From positions 1 through 13,405 of the forward strand of contig CAMDEF010000073.1 of NCBI GenBank assembly GCA_945895265.1: DNA of 13,405 bases. The letters run 5' to 3'. Under the pieces are notes generated by a model. That model saw only the letters and a program-made list of their open reading frames with translations. It did no database searches and was not told the DNA's origin. This stretch comes from Bordetella parapertussis. GTDB taxonomy: Bacteria; Pseudomonadota; Gammaproteobacteria; Burkholderiales; Burkholderiaceae_B. Positions 6,808 to 13,405 of the stretch are shown in pieces; positions within the stretch are counted from its first letter, which is position 1, and each line of letters opens with the position of its first letter. A program made the translations under genes and the position numbers.

Positions 6808-7941
6808 TTAGCAGGTTGTTCGAGCGTGGGCTCTGACAAACTGGCCATGACCTCGCCGTTCAATATGGCCCTCGAGCTCAAGGGTAAAGAGCTCAACTTG
6901 TAATTGCGCCGGTGCCAGACCGGTGCGACGCTGCAGTTGCTCTTCGGTTACCGGATCGTAGCCGATTGCGTCCCAAATCGGTGAACTTAGCGTCTGTGCG
7001 CGAGGTGAGGGTGGCGAGTACGTCGCAAGTCGTCCAGGATCAGGGCGCAATTCGGCCAGAATGTCGGCACCTGACTCTACGAGTTTGGCGCCCTGTTTGA
7101 CCAGCGAGTGCGGTCCGCGTGACAGCGGCGAATGAATCGAGCCCGGTATGGCGAAGACCTCGCGTCCCATTTCGACGGCCAAGCGCGCGGTAATGAGAGA
7201 GCCGCTTTTTAGGGCAGCCTCAATTACCACGACACCCAGGCTGAGCCCTGCAACAATGCGATTACGCTTTGGGAAATGTGCTGCTAGCGCTGGGCAGCCT
7301 AAAGCGAACTCGGACAAAATTAAGCCATCAGCGGACAAGATTTCGTCAGCTAAGGCGCGATGTGCAGTGGGGTAAATAATATCGGCACCTGTTCCCAGCA
7401 CGGCGATGGTGCCGCCACGCTCTGGGCCTGCCTTGAGCGCGCCGCGATGGGCGGCCGCGTCGATGCCGTGTGCCAAGCCACTGACCAGGGCAAAGCCATG
7501 CTCAGCCAAGAACAGAGCGAAGGCGTGGGCGTGGGCTAGGCCGTCTGGGGTGGCGTTGCGCGCCCCCACCAAGGCGAGCGCCTCTTGCTCGAGGCGTCTG
7601 AGGGCACCGCAGGCATACAGGACTAGTGGCGCCTCCGGCAGTTGTCGCAAGCGCTCTGGGTAGTGAGCGTGGCTGGGCGTAATCAGCGACTGCCCTGGCT
7701 CGGTCGCCCAGCGCAGTGCACGTTCGATGTATTGGGCATCAGCTTCGCTGAGCGGTGCCACCAGTTGTGTGGCTAAGGGTGCAGAAACTATTGCGCGTAG
7801 CGTCGCGTACGAGGCCTGATACAGCGCGCAAGGATTCGTGAAGCATTGCAGCAGGCGGTGGGCATGTATTGGGCCGACGCCAGGTTGTAAGCTTAAGCGT
7901 AGCCAGGCGGCAAGCGCCTCGTCAGAAAGAGTATTTTGCAT
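6808..7941 (-). CDS. dprA: DNA-processing protein DprA (Smf)
   Basis: DprA binds incoming single-stranded DNA in the cytoplasm and loads RecA during natural transformation. It has 377 residues, full length. An N-terminal helix-hairpin-helix-like part (LQPGVGPIHAHRLL, 18-31) is followed by the Rossmann-type core: VGARNATPDG (125-134), SGLAHGIDAAAHRGAL (154-169), VLGTGADIIYP (181-191), FPKRNRIVAGLS (223-234), EAALKSGSLITA (241-252), and GREVFAIPGSIHSPLSRG (259-276). The C-terminal winged-helix domain is present (about 321-370, IWDAIGYDPVTEEQLQRRTGLAPAQLQVEL). All the usual signatures are intact. It is read in the same direction as azurin, 14 nt upstream of it, with no visible terminator between them. 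Upstream is a hairpin that separates it from the hyu cluster. The Shine-Dalgarno sequence is weak. Confidence 0.95.
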   Translation of the reverse strand: MQNTLSDEALAAWLRLSLQPGVGPIHAHRLLQCFTNPCALYQASYATLRAIVSAPLATQLVAPLSEADAQYIERALRWATEPGQSLITPSHAHYPERLRQLPEAPLVLYACGALRRLEQEALALVGARNATPDGLAHAHAFALFLAEHGFALVSGLAHGIDAAAHRGALKAGPERGGTIAVLGTGADIIYPTAHRALADEILSADGLILSEFALGCPALAAHFPKRNRIVAGLSLGVVVIEAALKSGSLITARLAVEMGREVFAIPGSIHSPLSRGPHSLVKQGAKLVESGADILAELRPDPGRLATYSPPSPRAQTLSSPIWDAIGYDPVTEEQLQRRTGLAPAQLQVELFTLELEGHIERRGHGQFVRAHARTTC

Positions 7942-8000
7942 GCCGCCGAGTGTGCCACGGACAGCGTTGCGAACCCAAGCAAAAGTAGGCTCAAATTATC

Positions 8001-8025
8001 CACCGAGCGTCTCAGACGCTCGGTG
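8001..8025 (-). terminator. Strong hairpin, likely terminator of the hyu/Bug operon
   Basis: CACCGAGCGTCT (8001-8012) and AGACGCTCGGTG (8014-8025) form a perfect 12-bp inverted repeat with one base between; in RNA the inner pairs open to make a loop. It lies 30 nt past the stop of the Bug receptor gene and before dprA. On the minus strand it is followed by GATAATTT, a weak U-tract, so termination there is likely but not ideal. Confidence 0.68.
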
Positions 8026-8054
8026 TGTCGCATCGTTCAGCCTAGCATCAGTCT

Positions 8055-9077
8055 TTAATTCTCGACTTTGATGCCGGCATCGCGAATCGCCTTGCCCCAA
8101 AACGCGTAGTCTTTGGCGATGTAGTCAGCAAACTCTTTCGTTGAGCCATACAAAGGTACCAACCCTGCGGCATTGAGTTTTTTGCCAACCTCGGGATCGG
8201 CCGAGGTCTCGATAAAGACTTTGGCGAGTGCAGCAATGATGTTGTCAGGTGTTTTTGGTGGCGCAACCACGCCTACCCATGACGGGGCAACCACGGCTGT
8301 GCCTTGCTCGGTCAGCGTTGGGATTTCGTTAATCAGTTCGACGCGTTTTGCAGAAGCCACGCCGTACGGGATGAGCTTGGTTTTAAAGCCTGCTGCTAAC
8401 GGTGCTGGCACTAACGCCAGATCAACCTGACCACCCATTGCAGCTTGCGCCGCTGGTGCAGCACCTTGATAGGGCACGTGTAGCATTTCGGTTTTCGTTA
8501 CTTGATTGAATTGAGCCATAGCGATATGTCCAGCGCTACCATTGCCCCAGCTCGAATAACTCAGCTTGCCCTTTTTTGCCAGGGCAATCAGCTCAGGTAC
8601 ATTTTTAGCCTCAAGACCTGGGCGACCCATCAGTACAAAGTTCACGACCGCTGCCGGTGCGATCGGTACAAACTCTGCCGAAATAAATTTTGGGTTGGGA
8701 TAGAGCGCGGGGTACATCGAATAGGTGTCTGCGCTCGAGAGTAGCAGGGTATAGCCATCGGGAGCCGCGTTAAATACGACTTCGTGCGCGACCGCGCCGT
8801 TTGCACCAGCACGGTTTTCAACCACCACCGTTTGACCTAGTTTATTGCCTAAGCCGTTGACGATAATGCGCGCGATCGTGTCCGAGCCACCACCGGGCGG
8901 GTAAGGCACGATCAGTTTGATGGGTTTGTTGGGCGCCCAGGCCGCAGGCGCTTGGGCGCTTGCGATAAACGGCGTGGCACCAAGTGTTGCTGCCAGTGCG
9001 AAGCCTTTTAGTAAACCACGCAAATTTTTGTTTACAAGCGCTACCTGAGTGTCTTTTGCACGTTGGGTGAGTTTCAT
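8055..9077 (-). CDS. Bug/TctC family tripartite tricarboxylate transporter substrate-binding protein
   Basis: This is a periplasmic receptor of the Bug (TctC) family, which binds carboxylates and related small molecules. It has 340 residues. A long, basic N-terminal region and hydrophobic segment (to about residue 42, IASAQA) form the export signal. The start is supported by AAGGAGA six nt upstream. Signatures are KPIKLIVPYPPGGGSDTIAR (51-70), VVENRAGANGAVA, APDGYTLL, YSSWGNGSAGHIAMAQF, HVPYQGAAPAAQAAMGGQVDL and the C-terminal WGKAIRDAGIKVEN. No TctA/TctB membrane genes are nearby. Such orphan receptors are very common in Bordetella-like bacteria. It is the last gene of the hyu-CoA-transferase-hydratase series, 63 nt behind the hydratase, which suggests it binds a substrate of that pathway. 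The ligand cannot be predicted. Confidence 0.92.
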   Translation of the reverse strand: MKLTQRAKDTQVALVNKNLRGLLKGFALAATLGATPFIASAQAPAAWAPNKPIKLIVPYPPGGGSDTIARIIVNGLGNKLGQTVVVENRAGANGAVAHEVVFNAAPDGYTLLLSSADTYSMYPALYPNPKFISAEFVPIAPAAVVNFVLMGRPGLEAKNVPELIALAKKGKLSYSSWGNGSAGHIAMAQFNQVTKTEMLHVPYQGAAPAAQAAMGGQVDLALVPAPLAAGFKTKLIPYGVASAKRVELINEIPTLTEQGTAVVAPSWVGVVAPPKTPDNIIAALAKVFIETSADPEVGKKLNAAGLVPLYGSTKEFADYIAKDYAFWGKAIRDAGIKVEN

Positions 9078-9140
9078 ATTGTCTCCTTGCAGTTGTTTGA
9101 GCGAATTGCTCGGGTCGGGGTGAATCTTATGTTTTGGTGA

Positions 9141-9956
9141 TTATTTGCCGGTAAATTTTGGTGGACGTTTTTCGTTAAAGGCACGGATCCCCTCCATGCG
9201 ATCATCGGTTGCCACTAAGCGGCTATAGGCTTCTACTTCAAAGAACATACCGGTACGCATATCCATTTGCAAGCCAAAGGTAATTGATTTTTTGGCTTGT
9301 CGCACCGCAATGGGGGCATTGGCAAGAATGCGTTGTACGAGCTTCATGGTCTCGTCGTAGAGCGCCGCTTTGGGATACACATGATTTAGCAGACCAAAAC
9401 TCAACGCCTCTTGCGCATCAAACGGATCGCCTGTGAAGATGACTTCTTTGGCGCGACGCACACCAATGGCGCGCGGCAGTTGCTGTGTGCCACCGCCACC
9501 CGGCATGATGCCGCGTTTGACTTCAGCAAAACCAAAGCGAGCATTGTCTGAGGCAACGATAAAGTCACACGACAAGGCAAGCTCAAGCCCGCCAGCGATC
9601 GCAGCGCCGTTGACACAGGCAATCGTTGGGACTGGGCAATCGTAAATGGCGCGTGCCATGCGCTCAAACAAATAATGTTGGGTGTTGAACTGTGCATCGG
9701 TCATGCCATCGCGCTCTTTGAGATCGGCGCCGCCACAAAAAATAGTTTCGCCAGAGCCCGTTAACACGATGCAGCGAAACTGCTCGGGCGACGCTTCAAG
9801 TGTGCCGAACACTTGTATTAATTCTTCGCCCATTGTGGTGTTCAAGGCGTTGGCGACTTTGGGGCGGTTCAGTTGCACCACTAGCAGTCCTTCAAAGGGC
9901 GAGGATAGCGCGAGCGTCTGATAGGGCGTGGCAAGATTAATCGTGGCAACAGACAT
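9141..9956 (-). CDS. Enoyl-CoA hydratase/isomerase (crotonase) family protein
   Basis: This is a cytosolic crotonase-fold enzyme acting on acyl-CoA thioesters, with 271 residues from the ATG at 9956. The oxyanion-hole segment IFCGGADLKER (72-82) and the second one in CVNGAAIAGGLELALSCD (114-131) are intact. Both glutamates used by true hydratases are present (E125 in GGLELAL and E145 in FGFAEVKRG). The C-terminus DDRMEGIRAFNEKRPPKFTGK is typical. Two ATGs adjoin (9959 and 9956). The second was chosen because GGAG then sits 5 nt upstream; either start overlaps the stop of the CoA-transferase, so translation is probably coupled. Which acyl-CoA it uses is unknown. Family members also include isomerases and hydrolases. 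Confidence 0.9.
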   Translation of the reverse strand: MSVATINLATPYQTLALSSPFEGLLVVQLNRPKVANALNTTMGEELIQVFGTLEASPEQFRCIVLTGSGETIFCGGADLKERDGMTDAQFNTQHYLFERMARAIYDCPVPTIACVNGAAIAGGLELALSCDFIVASDNARFGFAEVKRGIMPGGGGTQQLPRAIGVRRAKEVIFTGDPFDAQEALSFGLLNHVYPKAALYDETMKLVQRILANAPIAVRQAKKSITFGLQMDMRTGMFFEVEAYSRLVATDDRMEGIRAFNEKRPPKFTGK

Positions 9957-11122
9957 CATGTCTCCGAGTTGGTTTGCTGGTTGGCTGGGTGCAGCAAATA
10001 ATCGTGCTCACCCAGTGTAGGCGCATTACCCGCCAGAGGCGGACGGTTGCCGTTAAAAGAAATCGGCAAGGCTACCGTCGTGGCTTTGCCATTCGGTGTT
10101 GTGCGCAAAATATCAAGTGCTCGTGTCTGCTCGTTAGCAATGACGCGATCAACGGTCTGAATCGGGCCACACGGTATCGATACTGTTTCAAGCCTGGCGA
10201 GCCATTCTTGAGCCGGTAATTCTTTAAAGCGCGTTTGCAGTAATTCGATCAACGCCACTCGGTTTTCGACGCGACCACCGTTGGCGATAAAGCGTGGGTC
10301 TTGGGCCAGTGCGGGTAACTCCATCGCTTGGCAGAGCCGTGCGTAAAGGATGTCGTTTCCTGCTGCGACCAAGATCGCGCCATCTGCGCAGTCAAACACT
10401 TGATAGGGAACAATATTTGGACTGCTTGAACCGCTGCGCTTGGGTAAAGCTGCACCTGCAAGCACATCAGACAGGGGCACCATCATCCAGGCCAAGGCGG
10501 TTTCGTACAGCGAGACATCGACAATTTGACCGCGCCGCTGGGGGTCGGCATCGCGCGTGCGTAGTGCCGACAGCACACCAATCACGGTCCACATCCCCGT
10601 ACCCATGTCGTTCAGCGATAAAGGCACACGGCTCATGGCGTCGCCTTCATGTCCCAAAATACTCATCATGCCGCTGTAGGCTTGCGCCAGTGGGTCGTAG
10701 CCCGGCTTGTCGCGTAGCGGTCCGTTGGCACCGAACGCACCAAGATTGCAGTAGATCAGCGAGGGTTGTTCAGTGGTCAGCTCGTGTGCGCCGAGTCCGT
10801 GGCTTTCAAGGTTGCCTGGTTTCAGATTCTGAATCACAACGTCGGCGCGCTCAAGGATAAAAGCGCGTATGCGCGCGATGCACTCTTTGTCATTGAAGTC
10901 GGCGCGAATACTTTGTTTACCGTTGTTCATCGCATGAAACAGTGCGGCAGCGCCTTCGATAAACGGCGGCCCCCAGCCGCGGGCATAGTCGCCCGTCGTT
11001 GAGTTTTCGATCTTGATCACGCGTGCGCCCAAGTGAGCAAAAATTTGGCCGGCATAGGGTGCGGCTAAGCTATGGCCGATTTCAATGACGCAGACATCGG
11101 CCAGGGGTAGTGGCTGACTCAT
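9956..11122 (-). CDS. CaiB/BaiF family (class III) CoA-transferase
   Basis: This enzyme moves CoA between carboxylic acids, activating a substrate acid as its thioester in the cytoplasm. It has 388 residues, normal for the family. The frame is open to 11344, but the ATG at 11122 has AAGGAAG upstream and overlaps the hyuB stop as ATGA. The N-terminus ADVCVIEIGHSLAAPYAGQIFAHLGARVIKIE (8-39) is the family opening. LIYCNLGAFGANGPLRDKPGYDPLAQAYSGMMSI follows (122-155). The likely catalytic aspartate is D172 in SLNDMGTGM, near Asp169 of formyl-CoA transferase. RRGQIVDVSLYETALAWM is also characteristic. It sits between hyuB and the enoyl-CoA hydratase, implying that an acid released or made by HyuAB is activated here. 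Donor and acceptor are unknown. Confidence 0.92.
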   Translation of the reverse strand: MSQPLPLADVCVIEIGHSLAAPYAGQIFAHLGARVIKIENSTTGDYARGWGPPFIEGAAALFHAMNNGKQSIRADFNDKECIARIRAFILERADVVIQNLKPGNLESHGLGAHELTTEQPSLIYCNLGAFGANGPLRDKPGYDPLAQAYSGMMSILGHEGDAMSRVPLSLNDMGTGMWTVIGVLSALRTRDADPQRRGQIVDVSLYETALAWMMVPLSDVLAGAALPKRSGSSSPNIVPYQVFDCADGAILVAAGNDILYARLCQAMELPALAQDPRFIANGGRVENRVALIELLQTRFKELPAQEWLARLETVSIPCGPIQTVDRVIANEQTRALDILRTTPNGKATTVALPISFNGNRPPLAGNAPTLGEHDYLLHPANQQTNSET

Positions 11123-12825
11123 TCGATACTTCCTTGATAACCGTATAACGAACGTGCTGCTTCGATGGTGATATAGCCGTCCAGCAGATCGGCCTCGATT
11201 GACGTAACCGCGCGCTCTTTCGGGTCGCCGTAGCCGCCACTGCCGGCGGGTTGCAAGAGCACTCGATCGCCTTGGTGGACAATCTCGGTTGCGCCCTTGC
11301 TTGGCATAGCGCGCTCGGTGCCATCGGGGCTCACGATGCGGCATTCAAAGAGGCCACCCGCTAAACCGCCAAAATAGCCTTCTGGCGCCGCTTGGCCGCG
11401 TTCGCCTGCGGCTGTCACAGTGGCCTCTTCAAAGCCGACGCGGTAAGTTCGCCGTGAGGTTAAGCCTCCACGCCACCGACCGGCGCCGCCGCTGTCAGGT
11501 ACAAGTGCCCACGCTTCGACGGTGATCGGCATGGTCTGTTCGATAAACTCAACGGGCAAGGCACCCGCGTTACCCACATAGACGCGAATGCCATTAATGC
11601 CATCACGCGTGGCACGAGCGCCCATGCCGCCGCCATGCGGTTCGACCAAGCTGATGAATTCTTTGCCGGTGCGACGCACCCGTGCTTCGTTGGGGTCGCG
11701 CCCGCCAAAGACGCCCGAGCAGGCTGCGCAGTTGCTTTGACCAATCACGCGTTCGGGTACGGCTTGCGATAGGGCTTTTAAGCAAAGATCAATCACGCGT
11801 GGTGAAGTCTCAGTGTTGCCGCTCACGACCGAGGCCGGAAAGGTACAGTTCACGATACTTCCCAAGGGTGCGTCGATCGTCACTGGGCGATAGCACCCTT
11901 GATTGATCGGGATCGCCACATCGGTCAGGGCCTTGACCGTAAACCAGGTGCTGTTGCAAGTCACCGCTAAGGGGCAATTGATCCCACCGCGCGCTTGTTG
12001 ACCAGTGCCGGTGTAATCAAAGTGGATCTGATCGCCGGACACCGTCACTTTGACCTTGATCGGGATATTCGCGCCCGACCAACCAGGCGATTGCACGCCC
12101 TCAACGAAATCTTCGGCTTCATACACGCCATCAGGGATGCCGCGAATCGCTTCGCGCATCAAGGTTTCAGAATGGTCGAGCGAGCGTTTCATGGCATCGC
12201 GTAAGGCGTCTGCGCCATACTTCTTCACCAAGGACTGAATCCGTTGATCGCCAACAAAGGTGCCGGCATACTGCGCTTGAATATCGAGTAGCCGACCTTC
12301 TGGATCGCGCGTGTTGCTGACAATCATGTTTTGCACGTCGCGTACGATTTCGTCGTTACGAAACAGCAACACAGGCGGGATACGAATGCCTTCGCCATAA
12401 ATATCCCACGTGTTGAGCGCGTAGCTGCCTGGTGCTTGTCCGCCGATGTCGTTCCAGTGACCGCGCGTCATGACAAAGGCGACGATTTCATTGTCAACAA
12501 ACACTGGGCGCGTGATTTGAATATCAGGTTGATGATTGCCCCCGCCAAGGTAGGCATCGTTGCTGATGATGACGTCGCCCGGGCGCAGGTTGTCGCGACC
12601 AATCGCTTCAACCGAGACTTTGGTTGAGATCACTGCTGACCCCAACATGGTTGGAATGTCATTGCCTTGCGCGACAAGTTGCATTTGCGCGTCAAAGACC
12701 GCGGCAGAGGCATCTGCACCCAAATGCATAATGGGACTCGCCGCGGTGCGCATCATGGCGATTTTCATTTCACGCGCGATAGCGTAAAGTGAATTGCGCA
12801 AAATCTCGTAAACAATCGTTTGCAT
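11119..12825 (-). CDS. hyuB: Hydantoinase B/oxoprolinase family protein (HyuB)
   Basis: This is the large-family partner of HyuA. HyuAB-type enzymes include N-methylhydantoinases, 5-oxoprolinases, lactamases and ketone carboxylases, which use ATP to open or carboxylate stable carbonyl compounds in the cytoplasm. It has 568 residues, a usual length. The start at 12825 (MQTIVYEILRNSLYAIAREM) lies 7 nt after the hyuA stop, with AGGG overlapping that stop codon. The longer frame to 12867 would overlap hyuA. Conserved blocks are GDVIISNDAYLGGGNHQPDIQITRPVF (about 83-109), RGHWNDIGGQAPGSY, FDYTGTGQQARGGINCP, SGNTETSPRVID, EPHGGGMGARATRDGINGI, and WALVPDSGGAGRWRGGL near the C-terminus. The GHWNDIGG block has Trp where many relatives have a second His. 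The substrate cannot be assigned. Confidence 0.92.
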   Translation of the reverse strand: MQTIVYEILRNSLYAIAREMKIAMMRTAASPIMHLGADASAAVFDAQMQLVAQGNDIPTMLGSAVISTKVSVEAIGRDNLRPGDVIISNDAYLGGGNHQPDIQITRPVFVDNEIVAFVMTRGHWNDIGGQAPGSYALNTWDIYGEGIRIPPVLLFRNDEIVRDVQNMIVSNTRDPEGRLLDIQAQYAGTFVGDQRIQSLVKKYGADALRDAMKRSLDHSETLMREAIRGIPDGVYEAEDFVEGVQSPGWSGANIPIKVKVTVSGDQIHFDYTGTGQQARGGINCPLAVTCNSTWFTVKALTDVAIPINQGCYRPVTIDAPLGSIVNCTFPASVVSGNTETSPRVIDLCLKALSQAVPERVIGQSNCAACSGVFGGRDPNEARVRRTGKEFISLVEPHGGGMGARATRDGINGIRVYVGNAGALPVEFIEQTMPITVEAWALVPDSGGAGRWRGGLTSRRTYRVGFEEATVTAAGERGQAAPEGYFGGLAGGLFECRIVSPDGTERAMPSKGATEIVHQGDRVLLQPAGSGGYGDPKERAVTSIEADLLDGYITIEAARSLYGYQGSIE

Positions 12826-12832
12826 GTTGACC

Positions 12833-13405
12833 CTACAGTGAAATACGCAAATTGCCCACGGCATCAATCCGTGCGGTTTGGCCTGCTTTGAAAATCAAGC
12901 AGCTGCTTTGTTCTTCAATAATGGCGGGGCCGGCAATGACGGCGAGCGGAGCAAGGGTTGAGCGTTGATAGGTAGGCAGCGCTTGCATACGACCATCAAT
13001 ATAGACTTCACGCGTGCGTGGTGCCAGGTGCGCTGGCGCTGCGACATTTGCGCTTGCCTGCTGCACCACACCTCTCCAGCCTGTGCGTACGCTCGCTTGA
13101 ACGCGCAAGTTCACCAGCACGATCGGCTGATTGGGTTTGGTGAAGTTCCACATGCGCTTATGGTTGAGCTCAAAGCCGGCGCGTATGGTTGCAATCAGTT
13201 TGCTTTGTTCAGGTGCAGCAAGAAAGTTAGCCGGGATATCGACCGAGATTGAGGCTGGCTGACCGGTGTAGCGACAGTCTGCACGAAAATGGCTTTGCAC
13301 AGGATGAGTGTTTTGTTGCATCCCAAAGGCATCAAGTGCTTGTTGTTTGAGTTCAGCGCAAAGCGCCGCAATGGCCGAGGGCGTAATGGCCTCAAGCTCG
13401 GTTTC
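12833..13405 (-). CDS. hyuA: Hydantoinase A/oxoprolinase family protein (HyuA), C-terminal part only
   Basis: The last 190 codons of a HyuA-type protein are present and the frame stays open to the right edge, so the start and the N-terminal ATPase-like domains lie outside. An internal Met at 13321 is not the start, because coding-like sequence (ELEAITPSAIAALCAELKQQALDAFG) continues upstream. Family features of the C-terminal domain are ADCRYTGQPASISVDIP, FELNHKRMWNF, IVLVNLRVQASVRTGW, and the terminal REVYIDGRMQALPTYQRSTL, AGPAIIEEQSSCLIFKAGQTARIDAVGNLRISL. Its stop is 7 nt before the hyuB start. The full protein is expected to be about 680-700 residues. Substrate is unknown. Confidence 0.88.
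   Translation of the reverse strand, partial: ETELEAITPSAIAALCAELKQQALDAFGMQQNTHPVQSHFRADCRYTGQPASISVDIPANFLAAPEQSKLIATIRAGFELNHKRMWNFTKPNQPIVLVNLRVQASVRTGWRGVVQQASANVAAPAHLAPRTREVYIDGRMQALPTYQRSTLAPLAVIAGPAIIEEQSSCLIFKAGQTARIDAVGNLRISL

Noticed and set aside
7942..7957. TGGCAC upstream of dprA on the minus strand, possible sigma-54 promoter
   Set aside because: The -12 position reads GCGGC instead of TTGC, so the required GC element is missing, and it lies almost on the start codon.
10294..10860. 188-codon open frame on the plus strand
   Set aside because: It lies wholly inside the CoA-transferase gene on the other strand, is Arg/Ser-rich with no family signature, and is a typical shadow of a coding region.
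13195..13395. Minus-strand open frame overlapping the hyuA end
   Set aside because: It is another frame of the same strand inside the hyuA coding sequence and shows no recognisable features.
1..13405. Search for CRISPR arrays, tRNA, rRNA, insertion sequences or a defence system
   Set aside because: No regularly spaced repeats, structural RNA signatures, transposase, integrase, nuclease or toxin-antitoxin motifs were seen. All long coding frames belong to recognised metabolic, transport or housekeeping families.

Overview
The window looks like a chromosomal segment of a beta-proteobacterium, most likely Burkholderiales and perhaps Alcaligenaceae. The basis is an orphan Bug/TctC-type solute receptor, a hydantoinase/CoA-transferase catabolic cluster, azurin next to a PCuA(C) copper chaperone, and a urtABCD urea-transport operon. 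Base composition looks moderate, a little above half G+C by eye. No rRNA, tRNA, CRISPR array, insertion sequence or phage gene was seen. Every gene except the PLP-homeostasis gene (yggS) is on the minus strand.

Layout from the left: (1) 1-4470, minus strand: urea ABC transporter urtA-urtB-urtC-urtD (urtD cut by the window edge), with ATGA overlaps at the B/C and C/D joints. (2) 4471-4982: a regulatory region. It carries a near-consensus sigma-54 promoter facing urtA (4561-4576), two GCAC-N7-GTGC dyads of NtrC type (4747-4761 and 4796-4810), and a 10-bp hairpin at the predicted 5' end of the urtA leader. (3) 4983-5675, plus strand: a YggS/PLPBP family protein. (4) 5695-5754: a dense cluster of palindromes, including a 17-bp perfect inverted repeat, between the convergent gene ends. 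(5) 5742-7941, minus strand: dprA, azurin and a PCuA(C) copper chaperone, closely spaced in that transcription order. (6) 8001-8025: a terminator-like hairpin. (7) 8055-13405, minus strand: hyuA (C-terminal part only), hyuB, a CaiB/BaiF CoA-transferase, an enoyl-CoA hydratase and a Bug receptor, the first four tightly coupled.

UrtA would bind urea in the periplasm and pass it to the UrtB/UrtC channel powered by UrtD and UrtE (UrtE lies outside). The promoter elements point to induction under nitrogen limitation. The hyu cluster reads as a catabolic unit: capture of an organic acid or amide by the Bug receptor, ATP-dependent hydrolysis or carboxylation by HyuAB, CoA activation by the transferase, then hydration or isomerisation by the crotonase. 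Its substrate cannot be told from sequence. The azurin/PCuA(C) pair fits periplasmic copper and electron transfer.

No clearly novel defence or mobile system is visible. The items most worth checking are the complete sigma-54/NtrC architecture, the palindrome cluster, the undefined hyu pathway, and an azurin with Ser in place of the usual copper-site Gly45.
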